In this document: in pieces, positions 7,916 through 17,157 of the stretch
How the letters are laid out: each line of letters starts with the position of its first letter
How positions within the stretch are numbered: the stretch's first letter is position 1
NCBI GenBank assembly: GCA_963822175.1
Contig: CAWGGJ010000013.1
Coordinates: forward strand, 1 to 64,000
DNA length: 64,000 bases
Source: FEB-25 sp963822175
GTDB lineage: Bacteria; Chloroflexota; Anaerolineae; Anaerolineales; UBA4823
Direction of reading: 5' to 3'
Notes under the pieces: generated by a model
Told to the model about the DNA's origin: nothing
Databases searched by the model: none
The model's input: the letters and a program-made list of their open reading frames with translations, nothing else
Made by a program: the position numbers and the translations under genes

Positions 7916-8707
7916 TTACAGGATAACCATAAATCCCAGGATCATACTGATGATGAACAACAGACCCGGGTACCAAAAATCTCTCCAGGATAGGCTTACA
8001 CCTTCCGTTCGTAAACTCATAGGAATTCTTCGATAATATTTGCGATAGAGAGTGGTGTATATCAGGGCAAGGAGAATCCCGATCGCCCCCATAAAAAGAG
8101 GCCGGCTGTTTGCTGACAGGATGATTTCATTTGCCACATGATATTGAACATCTATGGGAGAACCTGGCACGAGGAAATGAGCTATCGGTAATCCCAGGGC
8201 TGTGAAAAGCAGCATTCCTGCTGGAAGTACAAAGAGAGATTTTCTATCCTCAGGTTTAAGCCCCAACAGAGGGAAGAGTGAGATAAGGAAAAAAATCCCG
8301 GCGACGAATAAGATCAGGCTGATTAGGTAAAATCCTACCGGTGACCAGCCGGTGATTATCATAATATTATGGTTGTCCCCCGTGTGACCTAAAGTATCAA
8401 ATATCCCCCCCATCCCATTATAAAGTGCACTCCAGGGGAAGACCAAGAGGAAAGGCAGCATATAAAACGAGCGGCGCTTCCACAATACTATAAAAATCAC
8501 TGCTGAAACCAGCAGCTCAAAAATCGTTCCCGAGGCATGCATCCAGATACTATAGTAATCGCCTCCCGGCCTGACATAACCTACAAATGAGAAGGGGTGT
8601 GCATATAAAAAGTGGACAGGAACCCCTTCGATTACGTGAACCAAGGCATGGCCCGCTTCATGCAGAAACAAATTCATGAAAGTGACTGGGAAAAACAGGA
8701 GAAACAC
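7916..8707 (-). CDS. M50-like membrane metalloprotease, N terminus probably frameshifted
   Basis: The 263-aa product has HEAGH at residues 16-20 inside the first membrane segment and about seven membrane segments, as in M50-type intramembrane proteases or their inactive relatives. I do not see the second family motif (NxxPxxxxDG). As read it opens at GTG with no good ribosome site. A good ATG with GGAGG exists at 8798 in another frame (MKSMSLTNTMVAEKE), and the two frames overlap for about 90 bases. A single-base indel near 8745 is the simplest explanation. The gene lies 36 bases after the hydrolase pseudogene on the same strand. Confidence 0.6.
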   Translation of the reverse strand: MFLLFFPVTFMNLFLHEAGHALVHVIEGVPVHFLYAHPFSFVGYVRPGGDYYSIWMHASGTIFELLVSAVIFIVLWKRRSFYMLPFLLVFPWSALYNGMGGIFDTLGHTGDNHNIMIITGWSPVGFYLISLILFVAGIFFLISLFPLLGLKPEDRKSLFVLPAGMLLFTALGLPIAHFLVPGSPIDVQYHVANEIILSANSRPLFMGAIGILLALIYTTLYRKYYRRIPMSLRTEGVSLSWRDFWYPGLLFIISMILGFMVIL

Positions 8708-8833
8708 CAGCAGTCGTGGATTGAAGTGTTGACACGAGTGTGAGAGAGGGTCTCTCTTTCTCAGCGACCATAGTGTTGGTTAAGGACATGGATTTCATTT
8801 TGCCTCCAAAATTGAGAAAATCATAAGGTGAGG

Positions 8834-10026
8834 TTATGGCTTCAGGTTCCTGAGCCATTCCTCGATCACGATCAGGTAGTTCTGAGTGCGTAAGGCAGGC
8901 GCTCAATGGTGTGTGCTGTCCCAGGTCTTGCTGGGTCCAATTCAAAAAGCTCTTCCAAGGGTCAAAACCCTGTTCTTTTAGTATCTGTTCCAAAGTTTGT
9001 CCCTCTTCGAGGTTACAGCCGGTCTTTGAGGGAGCGAGGGTATGGTTAGCGCCTGGAATGACCTCGACCCTGGAGTTTGGGTTACCTGCCTGTTCCAGTG
9101 CATCCCGGCAGGCATGAGCTGCCTGGATTGGATCGAGCTTGGTGTCGCTTGCTCGCCGCAGATGGCAAGCACTGGGAAGCGGACCTGCTCGAAGACGTGG
9201 ACCGGAGACCAGGCAATTCATCAAGCGGGATCATTCGCCAGCCAGGCTGCCTCTGGAATGCAACCGGATAGGGCACTGTCGAACCAGACCCGATGTCGAG
9301 CCAGTTTCATGCAAACAGAAGCACCTCCCGATAGCGCAGGTAGCTCCTCGTAGGTTTCGAAGGTCCGCGCCTCGTCGAGCTCGGAGAGCAGGAGTTCCAA
9401 TTGACCGGCGCCTTCTCTCCTGAACTCCCCCGCAGATAGCCCTGTGCGACATCAGTGGTAGCCATATTCGTCATCTCCTGACATGCTCCGCACAGCTTGC
9501 ACAGATCATGAAGGCGACATCGTCACTTCGACCATGATAGTGCCACGTGGCATCACATAACCTCCCATGCTGACCCCCCATAAACCGATCCGATTCGGTG
9601 GTAGATGTCGGAGTGATCTTTCATGACCTTGATCGCGTCCAGAGACGATCTGCGCCTGCTGTTGGGTAATTCGATAACGTGTCGTTGTCATGCCTGTCGA
9701 TTCGCCAGTCCCCGGGTTGTCCCAGGAGAAAACCGCATAGCCGGCTCGTAGCATGCGCTCCATGATCGGCAGGTACATTCCGAAATCGTTGCGGTTGGCT
9801 GGTCCGTCGCCATGAACGAAGAGGACGACCGGGAAAGGCTCTTTGCCAGCGGGCGTGCGTAGATCGCCAACGAGGTTGAACTCCCCTGACTGGAAGGTGA
9901 TCTCCTCGACACTGGCAGGTTGGGGCTGCCTTGCGCAGGCAGGGAGAGAGCAGGACAGTCAGAAGAAGTGCTGACATACCTGGTCATTAGGTGTTTGAAG
10001 TTGGAATTGATTTTAGTTTTCATCAT
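8834..10026 (-). pseudogene. Degraded alpha/beta hydrolase
   Basis: Pieces of one alpha/beta hydrolase appear in order but in different frames. They are: a start near 10026 (MMKTKINSNF); a strand region with PFPVVLFVHGDG; GYAVFSWDNPGTGESTG (9700s); the nucleophile elbow GLWGVSMGG; then, near 9000-9130, the Asp and His parts (DPIQAAHACRDALEQ, GANHTL); and an end RNLKP followed by TAA at 8834. At least three frame changes are needed. It sits between the serine hydrolase pseudogene and the protease gene, all on the same strand. Confidence 0.75.
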
Positions 10027-10193
10027 GACATCCGTAAGGTTATCAGGGAGAGATGGTTATGCGGGAGACCTCGTAGTCAACCCTCCGAATTTACAAAATA
10101 GCCGGGTGGTTCCGGCAGGGAGGTTGGCTAACCAGACAAGCTCAATGATTTCGTCGGTGGTGAGGCGTGCACTGGCGCGAACCGCAGCGGAGT

Positions 10194-11472
10194 CTAGGGT
10201 GTTTCACCCAGAGTCCCTTCAAGCAGACCCCGGGAGGGTTGTCCGCTTGGGCTGGTGATCATGAACGAAGCTGAGAGCCTTCCTCCAGCCTGCACTTCCA
10301 GCGGTCCGGCATAAGTGATCGTGGTGCCGTCTTCGGATTGAATGGCAATCGTTTGATATATCAGGGACCGCCAGTAAAAGAGCAAGGTGTCCTGGCTGTC
10401 CTCTTGATTGCTCAACAGGATGATGGTGATGCAATCGTCTGGATAGCGGAACAACCAGAGCCATGAACCCATCTAAGGCGCCACCATGCCCCACCATCAG
10501 CCGGCCCTGATGTTCCAGGACATTCCATCCATACCCGTATGCCACACTGCCAGCGGCATCCGGATAGAGACTTACCTGGGGAGCAAACATCTGATCGAGA
10601 AGCTCGCGTGGGATCAATTGATCGGTATAGAGCGCCTGGTCCCAGCGATAGAGGTCTTCGACAGTGGAGTACAATGCACCAGCAGAATAGAGGAAGGAGC
10701 TATCGATCACTTTAGCTGGTGCGGTAGTGTTCTGATCGACATAGCCAACTGCCAGGCTATTCGTATCCCGGTCATAACCAGAATCGTGCATATCCAGGGG
10801 TTCAAAAATCCATTGTTGTATGAAGTCCTTATAGGATTGACCGGATACCTGTTCGATGATGTAACCGAGGACCCAGTAACCGCAATTACTGTAGACTAAT
10901 CTTCTCACCTGGCTGGAAATCGAGGGGCGTCTTTGAAGCGTTCAAGGAGCTGGCTGGGGGATATCGGATTTTCAGGATAGCTGCTATCGGCGGGCATGAC
11001 GATCATGCCGGAGGTATGGGTCAGCAGGTGGTGGATGGTGATTTCTTCCCAGCTGAAGGGCAATCCTCAATGTATCTGCAGATAAGATCCTGTACGTTCA
11101 GCCTGCCCTGCGATTGCAACATCAGGATAGCCATGGCAGTGAACTGCTTGGAAACTGAACCTATGTAAAACCTGGTTTGGGGTGAATTGGGAATTTTCTG
11201 CTCATGATCTGCCAGCCCGTACCCACGGTTGAGTAGTACCTGACCTTTTTCAGCAATCAGCACAGCGCCGGAGAATGTTCCATCTTCACCGGCTAGCCAA
11301 CCCTGGCATCCCTGGCTTGGTATAAGATCATTTCATCTGGACGTCGCTGCTGATGCTGAGGATTGGAGAGCTGGAATGAGCAAGATGTCATCATCAGTGT
11401 CACCAGCAGCATGATTACCAAGCATATGGGTGGAATCTGTGGATTTCTATTGGAAAATAGTCTGAGGTTCAT
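10194..11472 (-). pseudogene. Degraded class C beta-lactamase-like serine hydrolase lipoprotein
   Basis: The gene opens at ATG 11472 with a lipoprotein-type signal (VTLMMTSC), then shifts frame. The active-site SVSK (SxxK) is at about 11150, the YSN triad element near 10890, and an HGG box near 10500. The C-terminal part continues in yet another frame to a stop at 10194. At least three frameshifts are required. Intact relatives are periplasmic or surface serine hydrolases related to penicillin-binding proteins. Confidence 0.8.
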
Positions 11473-11491
11473 TGTTTTCTCATTTATCTAG

Positions 11492-11520
11492 TCCTGGCAG
11501 GTCATCGAGACCTGCCAGGA
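11492..11520 (-). terminator. Strong hairpin after the ABC operon
   Basis: A perfect 12-bp inverted repeat (11492-11503 with 11509-11520, 5-base loop) lies 9 bases past the permease stop. There is no T run, so it may be a 3'-end stabiliser rather than a complete terminator. Confidence 0.6.
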
Positions 11521-11528
11521 TCTCTGAA

Positions 11529-12335
11529 TTAGAACTCTTCCCGGCTGATGCGCCAGATGGCCACCGCAACGAACAGAACGCACCATAGAACTGTGGCAAT
11601 GATCGGCAGCACTGTGGGCAGCTTTGCACCCAATGCCAGGTATCCAGCCAGAGGTGCTTCACCTATACTCGATAGCAGCTTCCATGGGAGAAGATCCAGT
11701 AGCCAGGGCACGTATTTCTCCATTGGTCGAAAAAGAAACTGCAATGGACCAACCCAGGCGATAAAAATCGAGATGCCCAGCCCAGGAGCCCTGTTGTTGA
11801 AAATGGTAGCCAGCATCAACGCCAGCGTCATGTAAAAGAGCAGGTTGAGGAAGGTCAAGCCGATCACCCCGATAAATCCGGGTATCGACAAGCCTGCTCT
11901 TCCGGCCGCGACGAGCTGGATATAAAAAATGATGTTCGGGATCAGCACCCAGGTCACGAGAAAGCCCAGCCCATAGGCGACCAGCTTGGAGAGGATGAAG
12001 GCTGGTCTTTGAAGAGGTTTCGAAAATACCCAGGAGGTTGTCCCAGAGTGGCGCTCGTTCAGGATTGCATCCTGTGCCAGAATTGCGACGATGATCGGAA
12101 CAAAAAGAGCCGATGTCATCAGGAAATTAATTGCCTCAGCGTCAATCGACCTGCCCATATTATCCCGGAGATTTAAAGCCAACGAGCCATTCAGGATCAA
12201 CACTGCAACCAGGATCTGTACCCACCAGCGGCGCGTATGCCACCAGGCAAAATTCTCCTTAGATAGCATATTCCGCAAGCCCATCCTCCAGCCCAGGGTG
12301 CGGTTCGATATTAGAGATGATTCATAAGCGGTCAT
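11529..12335 (-). CDS. ABC-2 type transporter permease
   Basis: The 268-aa membrane protein has about six membrane segments and the ABC-2 motif ILNERHSGTTSWVFSKPLQR near residue 90. It ends ISREEF, as does the truncated permease at 63778. It overlaps the ATPase gene by 14 bases. The pair forms an exporter whose cargo cannot be deduced. It is the last intact gene of the box A operon. Confidence 0.88.
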   Translation of the reverse strand: MTAYESSLISNRTLGWRMGLRNMLSKENFAWWHTRRWWVQILVAVLILNGSLALNLRDNMGRSIDAEAINFLMTSALFVPIIVAILAQDAILNERHSGTTSWVFSKPLQRPAFILSKLVAYGLGFLVTWVLIPNIIFYIQLVAAGRAGLSIPGFIGVIGLTFLNLLFYMTLALMLATIFNNRAPGLGISIFIAWVGPLQFLFRPMEKYVPWLLDLLPWKLLSSIGEAPLAGYLALGAKLPTVLPIIATVLWCVLFVAVAIWRISREEF

Positions 12336-13332
12336 GGTTATTCTCCTCTACAATATTCATAAAGACTTGCTCCAGGTTTTGAGCTTTTCGTCCAAACTCA
12401 CAGATGGTCACACCGCCACCTGCCTGCGCAAGATGCACCAGTTGGTTTTCGGCAATCTCCGGGTCGTTGACCCGAATCATCCAGCTGACCTTTCCGTTCT
12501 TTGAGATGGTATCGATGCCAGTCACCCACGGCTGGCTGTGAAGGCGGGTTTCCACACCTTCACTGTCCCCTTTGACGGTCAGGGTGAAGGTGGTTCCTTG
12601 TCCATTGGCGAGCAGCTCTTCGATCGGACCCTGTGCCACCAACTCACCATGGTTCAGGATGACGACCGTGTCACTGACGCGCTGGACATCGTCCAGGATG
12701 TGGGTCGAGTAGAATATCGTGCTGTGCTTGCGCAGCCTTTCCATCACTTCAAGAACATCGCGCCGCCCGATCGGGTCGAGCGAAGCAGCAGGCTCATCCA
12801 GGATAAGCAGGTCAGGGTAGTTGACCTGAGCCTGAGCGATACCCAGGCGCTGGCGCTCGCCACCCGAGAAGCCTTTGATGGGGCGATCCGCTTTCTCGGT
12901 CAACCCCACCAGCTCAAGTGTTTCCGCCACCCGGTTTTCGATCTCTACCTTAGGTCCTTCATAGAAGAAGCCGGCTGTAAATCGCAGAGTTTGGCGGGCG
13001 GTCATATAATCGTAGTAACGCGGATCTTGAGATAAGTAACCAACCTTGCGGCGGATTTGATCGTTTTCCTTTTTAATGTCCTTACCGAAAACAAGCGCAC
13101 TGCCCCCGGTCGGTCGTGCTAATCCAAGTAGCAGCTTGATAGTGGTGGTCTTGCCTGCACCGTTAGGCCCCAGGAATCCGCAGATCGAGTTTTTATGTAC
13201 CTGTAAATCCAACGCTTTGAGAGCTTCCACACCCTTATAGGTTTTGGTGAGGCCGTGCGTCTCGATGACAGGCGGTGTGTTTTCTTTCAAAACCCAGCTC
13301 ATTTTCACTTCTTGATTAAGACTGGTATCCAT
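12322..13332 (-). CDS. ABC transporter ATP-binding protein
   Basis: The 336-aa ATPase has Walker A GPNGAGKTTT, signature FSGGERQRLG, Walker B LLILDEPAASLD, the switch STHILDDVQ, and a C-terminal domain ending AQNLEQVFMNIVEE. The ATG shares its A with the TAA of the preceding small-protein gene (1-base overlap), so translation is coupled. It partners with the permease at 11529. Confidence 0.92.
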   Translation of the reverse strand: MDTSLNQEVKMSWVLKENTPPVIETHGLTKTYKGVEALKALDLQVHKNSICGFLGPNGAGKTTTIKLLLGLARPTGGSALVFGKDIKKENDQIRRKVGYLSQDPRYYDYMTARQTLRFTAGFFYEGPKVEIENRVAETLELVGLTEKADRPIKGFSGGERQRLGIAQAQVNYPDLLILDEPAASLDPIGRRDVLEVMERLRKHSTIFYSTHILDDVQRVSDTVVILNHGELVAQGPIEELLANGQGTTFTLTVKGDSEGVETRLHSQPWVTGIDTISKNGKVSWMIRVNDPEIAENQLVHLAQAGGGVTICEFGRKAQNLEQVFMNIVEENNHDRL

Positions 13333-13607
13333 TATGTTTCTCCTTGATTTTGTTCAACAATGATTGATGCTTGTCCGTTTTCATTTTCAATCTTATCGAC
13401 CGATATTACGGTTATGTTGAGGTTCCAGAGTTGATTCAGAAGACCACGCAAGGCAGATTGGTCGACGAACGGACCAACAAGCAGGGTCTTGCCATCCTCC
13501 AGGGGTGTGAGAGTCAGGTCACCGAACCAGTCTGTGATATGGTGATCCAGCTTTTCCTTCACCCTGATGCAATAGGTGTTTGTTTGATCAGTTTGTTTTG
13601 AGTCCAT
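13332..13607 (-). CDS. Small protein of the DQxALRGLLxQLWNLNITVI family, copy 2
   Basis: I choose the ATG at 13607, which has GGAGG 5-6 bases upstream; a reading from 13619 would absorb this site. The 91-aa product is soluble and nearly collinear with the 2718-2954 protein: RIRVKE/CIRVKE, TDW, DLTLTPLEDGKT, DQSALRGLLNQLWNLNITVI. It is coupled to the ABC ATPase by a 1-base overlap and is the first gene after the 28-bp box. Function unknown. Repeated co-occurrence with ABC-2 exporters and the same promoter type suggests a dedicated accessory or feedback protein. Confidence 0.72.
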   Translation of the reverse strand: MDSKQTDQTNTYCIRVKEKLDHHITDWFGDLTLTPLEDGKTLLVGPFVDQSALRGLLNQLWNLNITVISVDKIENENGQASIIVEQNQGET

Positions 13608-13657
13608 GAACACCTCCAAAAAATGGCTTAATAGTTGAATTTTTGGTTTACAACCAT

Positions 13658-13727
13658 ATAATAAATAATAGGGGCTGAAAGTTCAGCCCCTTAAAAGGCT
13701 ATTCATGGGGTATTGGGATGGGGTATT
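13658..13727 (-). promoter_or_regulatory. 28-bp box promoter A with a third repeat
   Basis: On the plus strand 13687-13714 reads CCCCT, five bases, GGCTATT (13697-13703), four bases, GGGTATT (13708-13714). A further GGGTATT lies at 13721-13727. On the minus strand a weak -35 (CTGAAC) abuts the box and TATTAT (13658-13663) lies exactly 23 bases away. The box lies just downstream of the MalT-like regulator gene. Confidence 0.8.
13671..13690 (-). terminator. Hairpin after the MalT-like regulator gene
   Basis: A 20-bp inverted repeat with 8-9 bp arms (GGGGCTGA / TCAGCCCC) followed on the minus strand by an A/T-rich stretch lies 53 bases past the regulator stop. It overlaps the -35 area of box promoter A, so it may separate the regulator transcript from the box A transcript. 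Confidence 0.55.
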
Positions 13728-13742
13728 CTTTGAAAGCAGAGG

Positions 13743-16409
13743 TTACAGCAAGCCAATCTCGCGGGCGCGCAGGATGGCTTCCATGCGGGTATGCACATTA
13801 AGCTTGTTGTAGATATTCCCTAGATGTTTATGTACCGTATCAGGGGCGATCACCAGAGTTGTTGCGATTACCTTGTCCGAGCAGCCTTGCGCCAGAAGCT
13901 TTAAAATATCCATTTCACGCCCTGAGAGAGGTTCAACCAATGCTTCACTAACAATTTTGGATTGTGGCTTGATCGTGCGACGAGATTCGAAGGCTTCTAG
14001 CAATCGCTGGACGAATTGTGGGGTCATGGCTTTTGCCTGCGCCAGTCGGAGCAGTTTTTCCATCGCTGCGCCTTCGCGCACGAAGGACGCCACCCGGTTT
14101 TCAGGTTCACCCAATTCAAGCGCTTGTCGTAGTGCATCCAGGGCTTGCTTTTCATTCCCCTGGGCTTGATATGCAAGGGCACGCAACGCATGGATGCGTA
14201 CGGTATCATAAGGTGGTTGCCCCTTAAAATCCGCTAACGTATGGTCCAGCTTCACCAGGGCTTCTTCTGGCTGGTTGTTTCTCAATAGAAGCCTGGCTGT
14301 CAATGGGGCTGGATATCTTGCACCACTCTCATGAAGGCGGTGAACCAGGTGGTCAATTTCGCTGGAGTTCGGTGCTTTACAGTCTAGCAGCGAATCCAGG
14401 GCAAAGAAAGTGATATTTTGCCAAAACCAGGGTGAGATTTTCTGCGCCATACTGTCGGCGCGTTGGAACATCTGGTGTGCCTTTTCCGGATGGTTACTAA
14501 TCACCAAGATATACCCTAGATAACTCAGGCACAACGCTTCAGTACTGATCTCACCCCAGTGTTCACTCAACAAAAGTCCTTTTTGGGCGAATTGGATGGC
14601 TTGTTCTCCCTCACCCCATTCCGCCATGACACGCGCCAATAGTGAATAAATTTCCGCAGTCAGTGTTAAAGGACGCTGATACCGTTTTTGATAATCTTCT
14701 GCAGTGGCAAGCCCTTGTAAACAGACGCGATGCAGCTCATGCAGTCTGCCTGCATGGTTGTTCGCTGATGCCAGAGCCGCATAGGCGATCAAAGCCACAT
14801 GTGGTTTCTTAGCTTTAAGCGCCAGTGCCAGAGCTTCTTCCAGGATTGGTATTGCACTTAAGTCGTTTTGACTATCGATTAGCACATCCCCCCACCTTGT
14901 CAGATTCATGGCGCGAACAGCAATTTCATCCGGTGGTAGAAGCTCATCCGCCTTTCTGGCATACACAACGGTATTGGTTATATCTCCCAGGGCACAAAAT
15001 GAAAAAGCACGCGCGGCAGCGATATGACCCATCAACCGCTGGCGTTCTTCGCTATCAGGTATGTCTTCAATGCCCTTTTCTACCTCATCCAAGAGCCGTT
15101 GAGACTTCTGGATATCCCCGACCCCCAAGACCCAGGCACGGGCAATTCCCAACCATGGCAAGGCAATCAAGTCATCCGTTGGCAACGAATCGATTTTACG
15201 TAATGTAGGCATGACTTCATCGTTTTCTACCAGCACTAATACGTTTGCAGATACAATCTGAGCCACAAGATGCTTGTCACCAGAGGATATGGCATGTTGC
15301 AGTGCTTCAGGTATCATCTCCTGGGCTTCGTACCAATGGCAAGCCCGGCGATGGAGCTCGACTGAACGACCCCGGCAGGTTTGCTCTAGAATTACTCTTA
15401 GCAAATCAGAGAATAGAATATGATAACGGAACCAGTGATGTTCATGATCCAGAGGAATAATGAACAGATTTGCTTTCTCAAGCCCTTTTAGAATATCTGC
15501 CGATGGGTGCGTGGGAGGGGATTCTTCATCCCCTGCGAGCAATGTATCGCACAACGGAGCAGTGAGCTGATCGAGGATGGAGGTATATAGCAGAAAGCGA
15601 TGAACTTCAGGCGATTGATGGGCCAGGATCTCTTTGAGCAAGTAATCGAAGATGTAGTAATCGTTACACGAGAGGGAGGTGATAAAACCTGAAATATCGT
15701 CCGTGTTCTGCATGGTTAGCGCTGCGATTTGCAAACCCGCAATCCAGCCCTCCGTGCGGTTTGTAATGGAAGAAACATCCGTGGGTGAAATTAGCAAGCC
15801 CATGGTGTGATTTAGAAAATCCCCAGCTTCCTTGGTGGTGAAGCGCAGTTCAGCCAGGCGCAGCTCCAGCATCTCAGAACAAGCGCGCATCCTTGCCAGG
15901 GGAAGAGGCGGATCGGCACGCGTAGCGATCACCAGATGTATGGGGGCAGGACGGTGGTCGAGAAGGAAATTCACCACCTGATGCACAATCTGATCCTGGA
16001 TCAGGTGATAGTCATCCAGAACCAGGTAGAAGGGGCGTTTGAGCTGCGCAAGATGATTGATCAGTGGGGTTAGTAGAAGGTCAACATCTGGTTGATCACG
16101 AAAATTATACGTGCTATCAAAAACCTCGCCGATCGAAGGGGCAACCCCAGCGAGTGCAGCTGCCAGATATGTCAGGAACCGGGGAGGGTCATTATCACTC
16201 TCATCGAGGGATAACCAGGCAGCAGGTATTTTCACCTGGCTTAACCAGGAGCTCAGCAGGGTGGATTTTCCGTATCCGGCAGGAGCAGATATTAACACCA
16301 ATCCATAGTCCAATCCCTGATTGAGCTTTTGGATAAGCCGGGATCGCCGTATCAACCTTGAGCGTAGAGGTGGGACGATCAGCTTTGTGGACAGGATTTG
16401 GGCTTGCAA
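13743..16409 (-). CDS. MalT-like LuxR-family transcriptional regulator 1
   Basis: I place the start at TTG 16409, preceded by GGGGAG, because the protein then begins MQAQILSTKL, like its paralog at 24001 (MPVQILSTKL). The 888-aa product has an N-terminal STAND ATPase (Walker A SAPAGYGKST about residue 40, Walker B LVLDDYH, sensor ATRADPPL), a long TPR-like helical middle, and a C-terminal LuxR helix-turn-helix (PLSGREMDILKLLAQGCSDK). MalT-type proteins oligomerise with ATP and an inducer and bind asymmetric direct repeats. It sits directly upstream of box promoter A, so it is the best candidate to bind the 28-bp boxes. Confidence 0.9.
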   Translation of the reverse strand: MQAQILSTKLIVPPLRSRLIRRSRLIQKLNQGLDYGLVLISAPAGYGKSTLLSSWLSQVKIPAAWLSLDESDNDPPRFLTYLAAALAGVAPSIGEVFDSTYNFRDQPDVDLLLTPLINHLAQLKRPFYLVLDDYHLIQDQIVHQVVNFLLDHRPAPIHLVIATRADPPLPLARMRACSEMLELRLAELRFTTKEAGDFLNHTMGLLISPTDVSSITNRTEGWIAGLQIAALTMQNTDDISGFITSLSCNDYYIFDYLLKEILAHQSPEVHRFLLYTSILDQLTAPLCDTLLAGDEESPPTHPSADILKGLEKANLFIIPLDHEHHWFRYHILFSDLLRVILEQTCRGRSVELHRRACHWYEAQEMIPEALQHAISSGDKHLVAQIVSANVLVLVENDEVMPTLRKIDSLPTDDLIALPWLGIARAWVLGVGDIQKSQRLLDEVEKGIEDIPDSEERQRLMGHIAAARAFSFCALGDITNTVVYARKADELLPPDEIAVRAMNLTRWGDVLIDSQNDLSAIPILEEALALALKAKKPHVALIAYAALASANNHAGRLHELHRVCLQGLATAEDYQKRYQRPLTLTAEIYSLLARVMAEWGEGEQAIQFAQKGLLLSEHWGEISTEALCLSYLGYILVISNHPEKAHQMFQRADSMAQKISPWFWQNITFFALDSLLDCKAPNSSEIDHLVHRLHESGARYPAPLTARLLLRNNQPEEALVKLDHTLADFKGQPPYDTVRIHALRALAYQAQGNEKQALDALRQALELGEPENRVASFVREGAAMEKLLRLAQAKAMTPQFVQRLLEAFESRRTIKPQSKIVSEALVEPLSGREMDILKLLAQGCSDKVIATTLVIAPDTVHKHLGNIYNKLNVHTRMEAILRAREIGLL

Positions 16410-16559
16410 CTCGTATCTCCCCAACCTGGTATTATGTATATATCCTATCTTAATATGGCAAGACATGCAATCAAAATCCGGATGTTTTATATGAGATATA
16501 AAAATTACTATTAGCGCTTTAGTCTATTTACCTTTATGAACTTGATGGGTGGATCACAG

Positions 16560-17122
16560 GATAGATGCTAATGTCAGGGCCAAGCGAAGGCTGCTTGGGA
16601 AGCGCTCTAGCTCCCGCAACCAATTCATCATACTCACCAAGAAGTGTTTCCAATAGGTTGCGTTTGGGAATCTGTCAAACGCAAAAATCAGTCACATCCA
16701 AGGCAGGTCAGCCAACATGTGAGAACCTGTCACAAAACCCACTGCCCGGTGATCTGGGTGGGACTCAACCTGTTCCCAGGAATCAAATGTAATGATGACC
16801 GTTGGCAATTGTTGGTGGATGATGGGGATGCTACGTTCACGTAGGTCATTCACCTGGGTAATTCACTATCCTGGTATCCAAGCCAGATTCCTTCATATAT
16901 TCCTTGGATCTTCCGTGATTGAACCTATCCAGTGAGCCGTAAATGGGCCAATTCTGATGGTTGGTTCTGTCGATCATGGCTGCGACAATTGCCATTCGTA
17001 AAAATTACCACTGTAACACGGTTGATGCGCTTGACGATCCTTGCAATCGTTCCTCCACAATAGGATTCAGCCTCATCAGGATGCGCCGAAACTACCAGAA
17101 TGTTTTGATGGCTAACAGGTAA
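16560..17122 (-). pseudogene. Degraded PIG-L (LmbE) family deacetylase
   Basis: On the minus strand, 17110 downward reads NILVVSAHPDEAESYCGGTI, the zinc-binding AHPDxE/D start of PIG-L deacetylases. Later, near 16800-16770, it reads WEQVESHPDHRAVG in another frame, the second family motif. No start codon precedes the first segment, and stops and frame changes interrupt the rest. The gene would have followed the sugar ABC permease on the same strand. Intact relatives remove N-acetyl groups from sugars. Confidence 0.7.
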
Positions 17123-17157
17123 TCACTTATATACTTTTGTAGTTTTATTGGAATTGG

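Noticed and set aside
7605..7976. 123-codon ORF reading through the leader region
   Set aside because: Only the last 32 codons have a proper ribosome site; the upper part covers the box promoter and has no coding character.
13671..13690. Hairpin near box A as part of the activator site
   Set aside because: It is not conserved at the other three boxes, whereas it fits the 3' end of the regulator gene.
1457..16409. Whole region as a defence or secretion island
   Set aside because: No nuclease, toxin, integrase or secretion ATPase is present; ABC-2 exporters, small proteins and a MalT-like regulator explain it.
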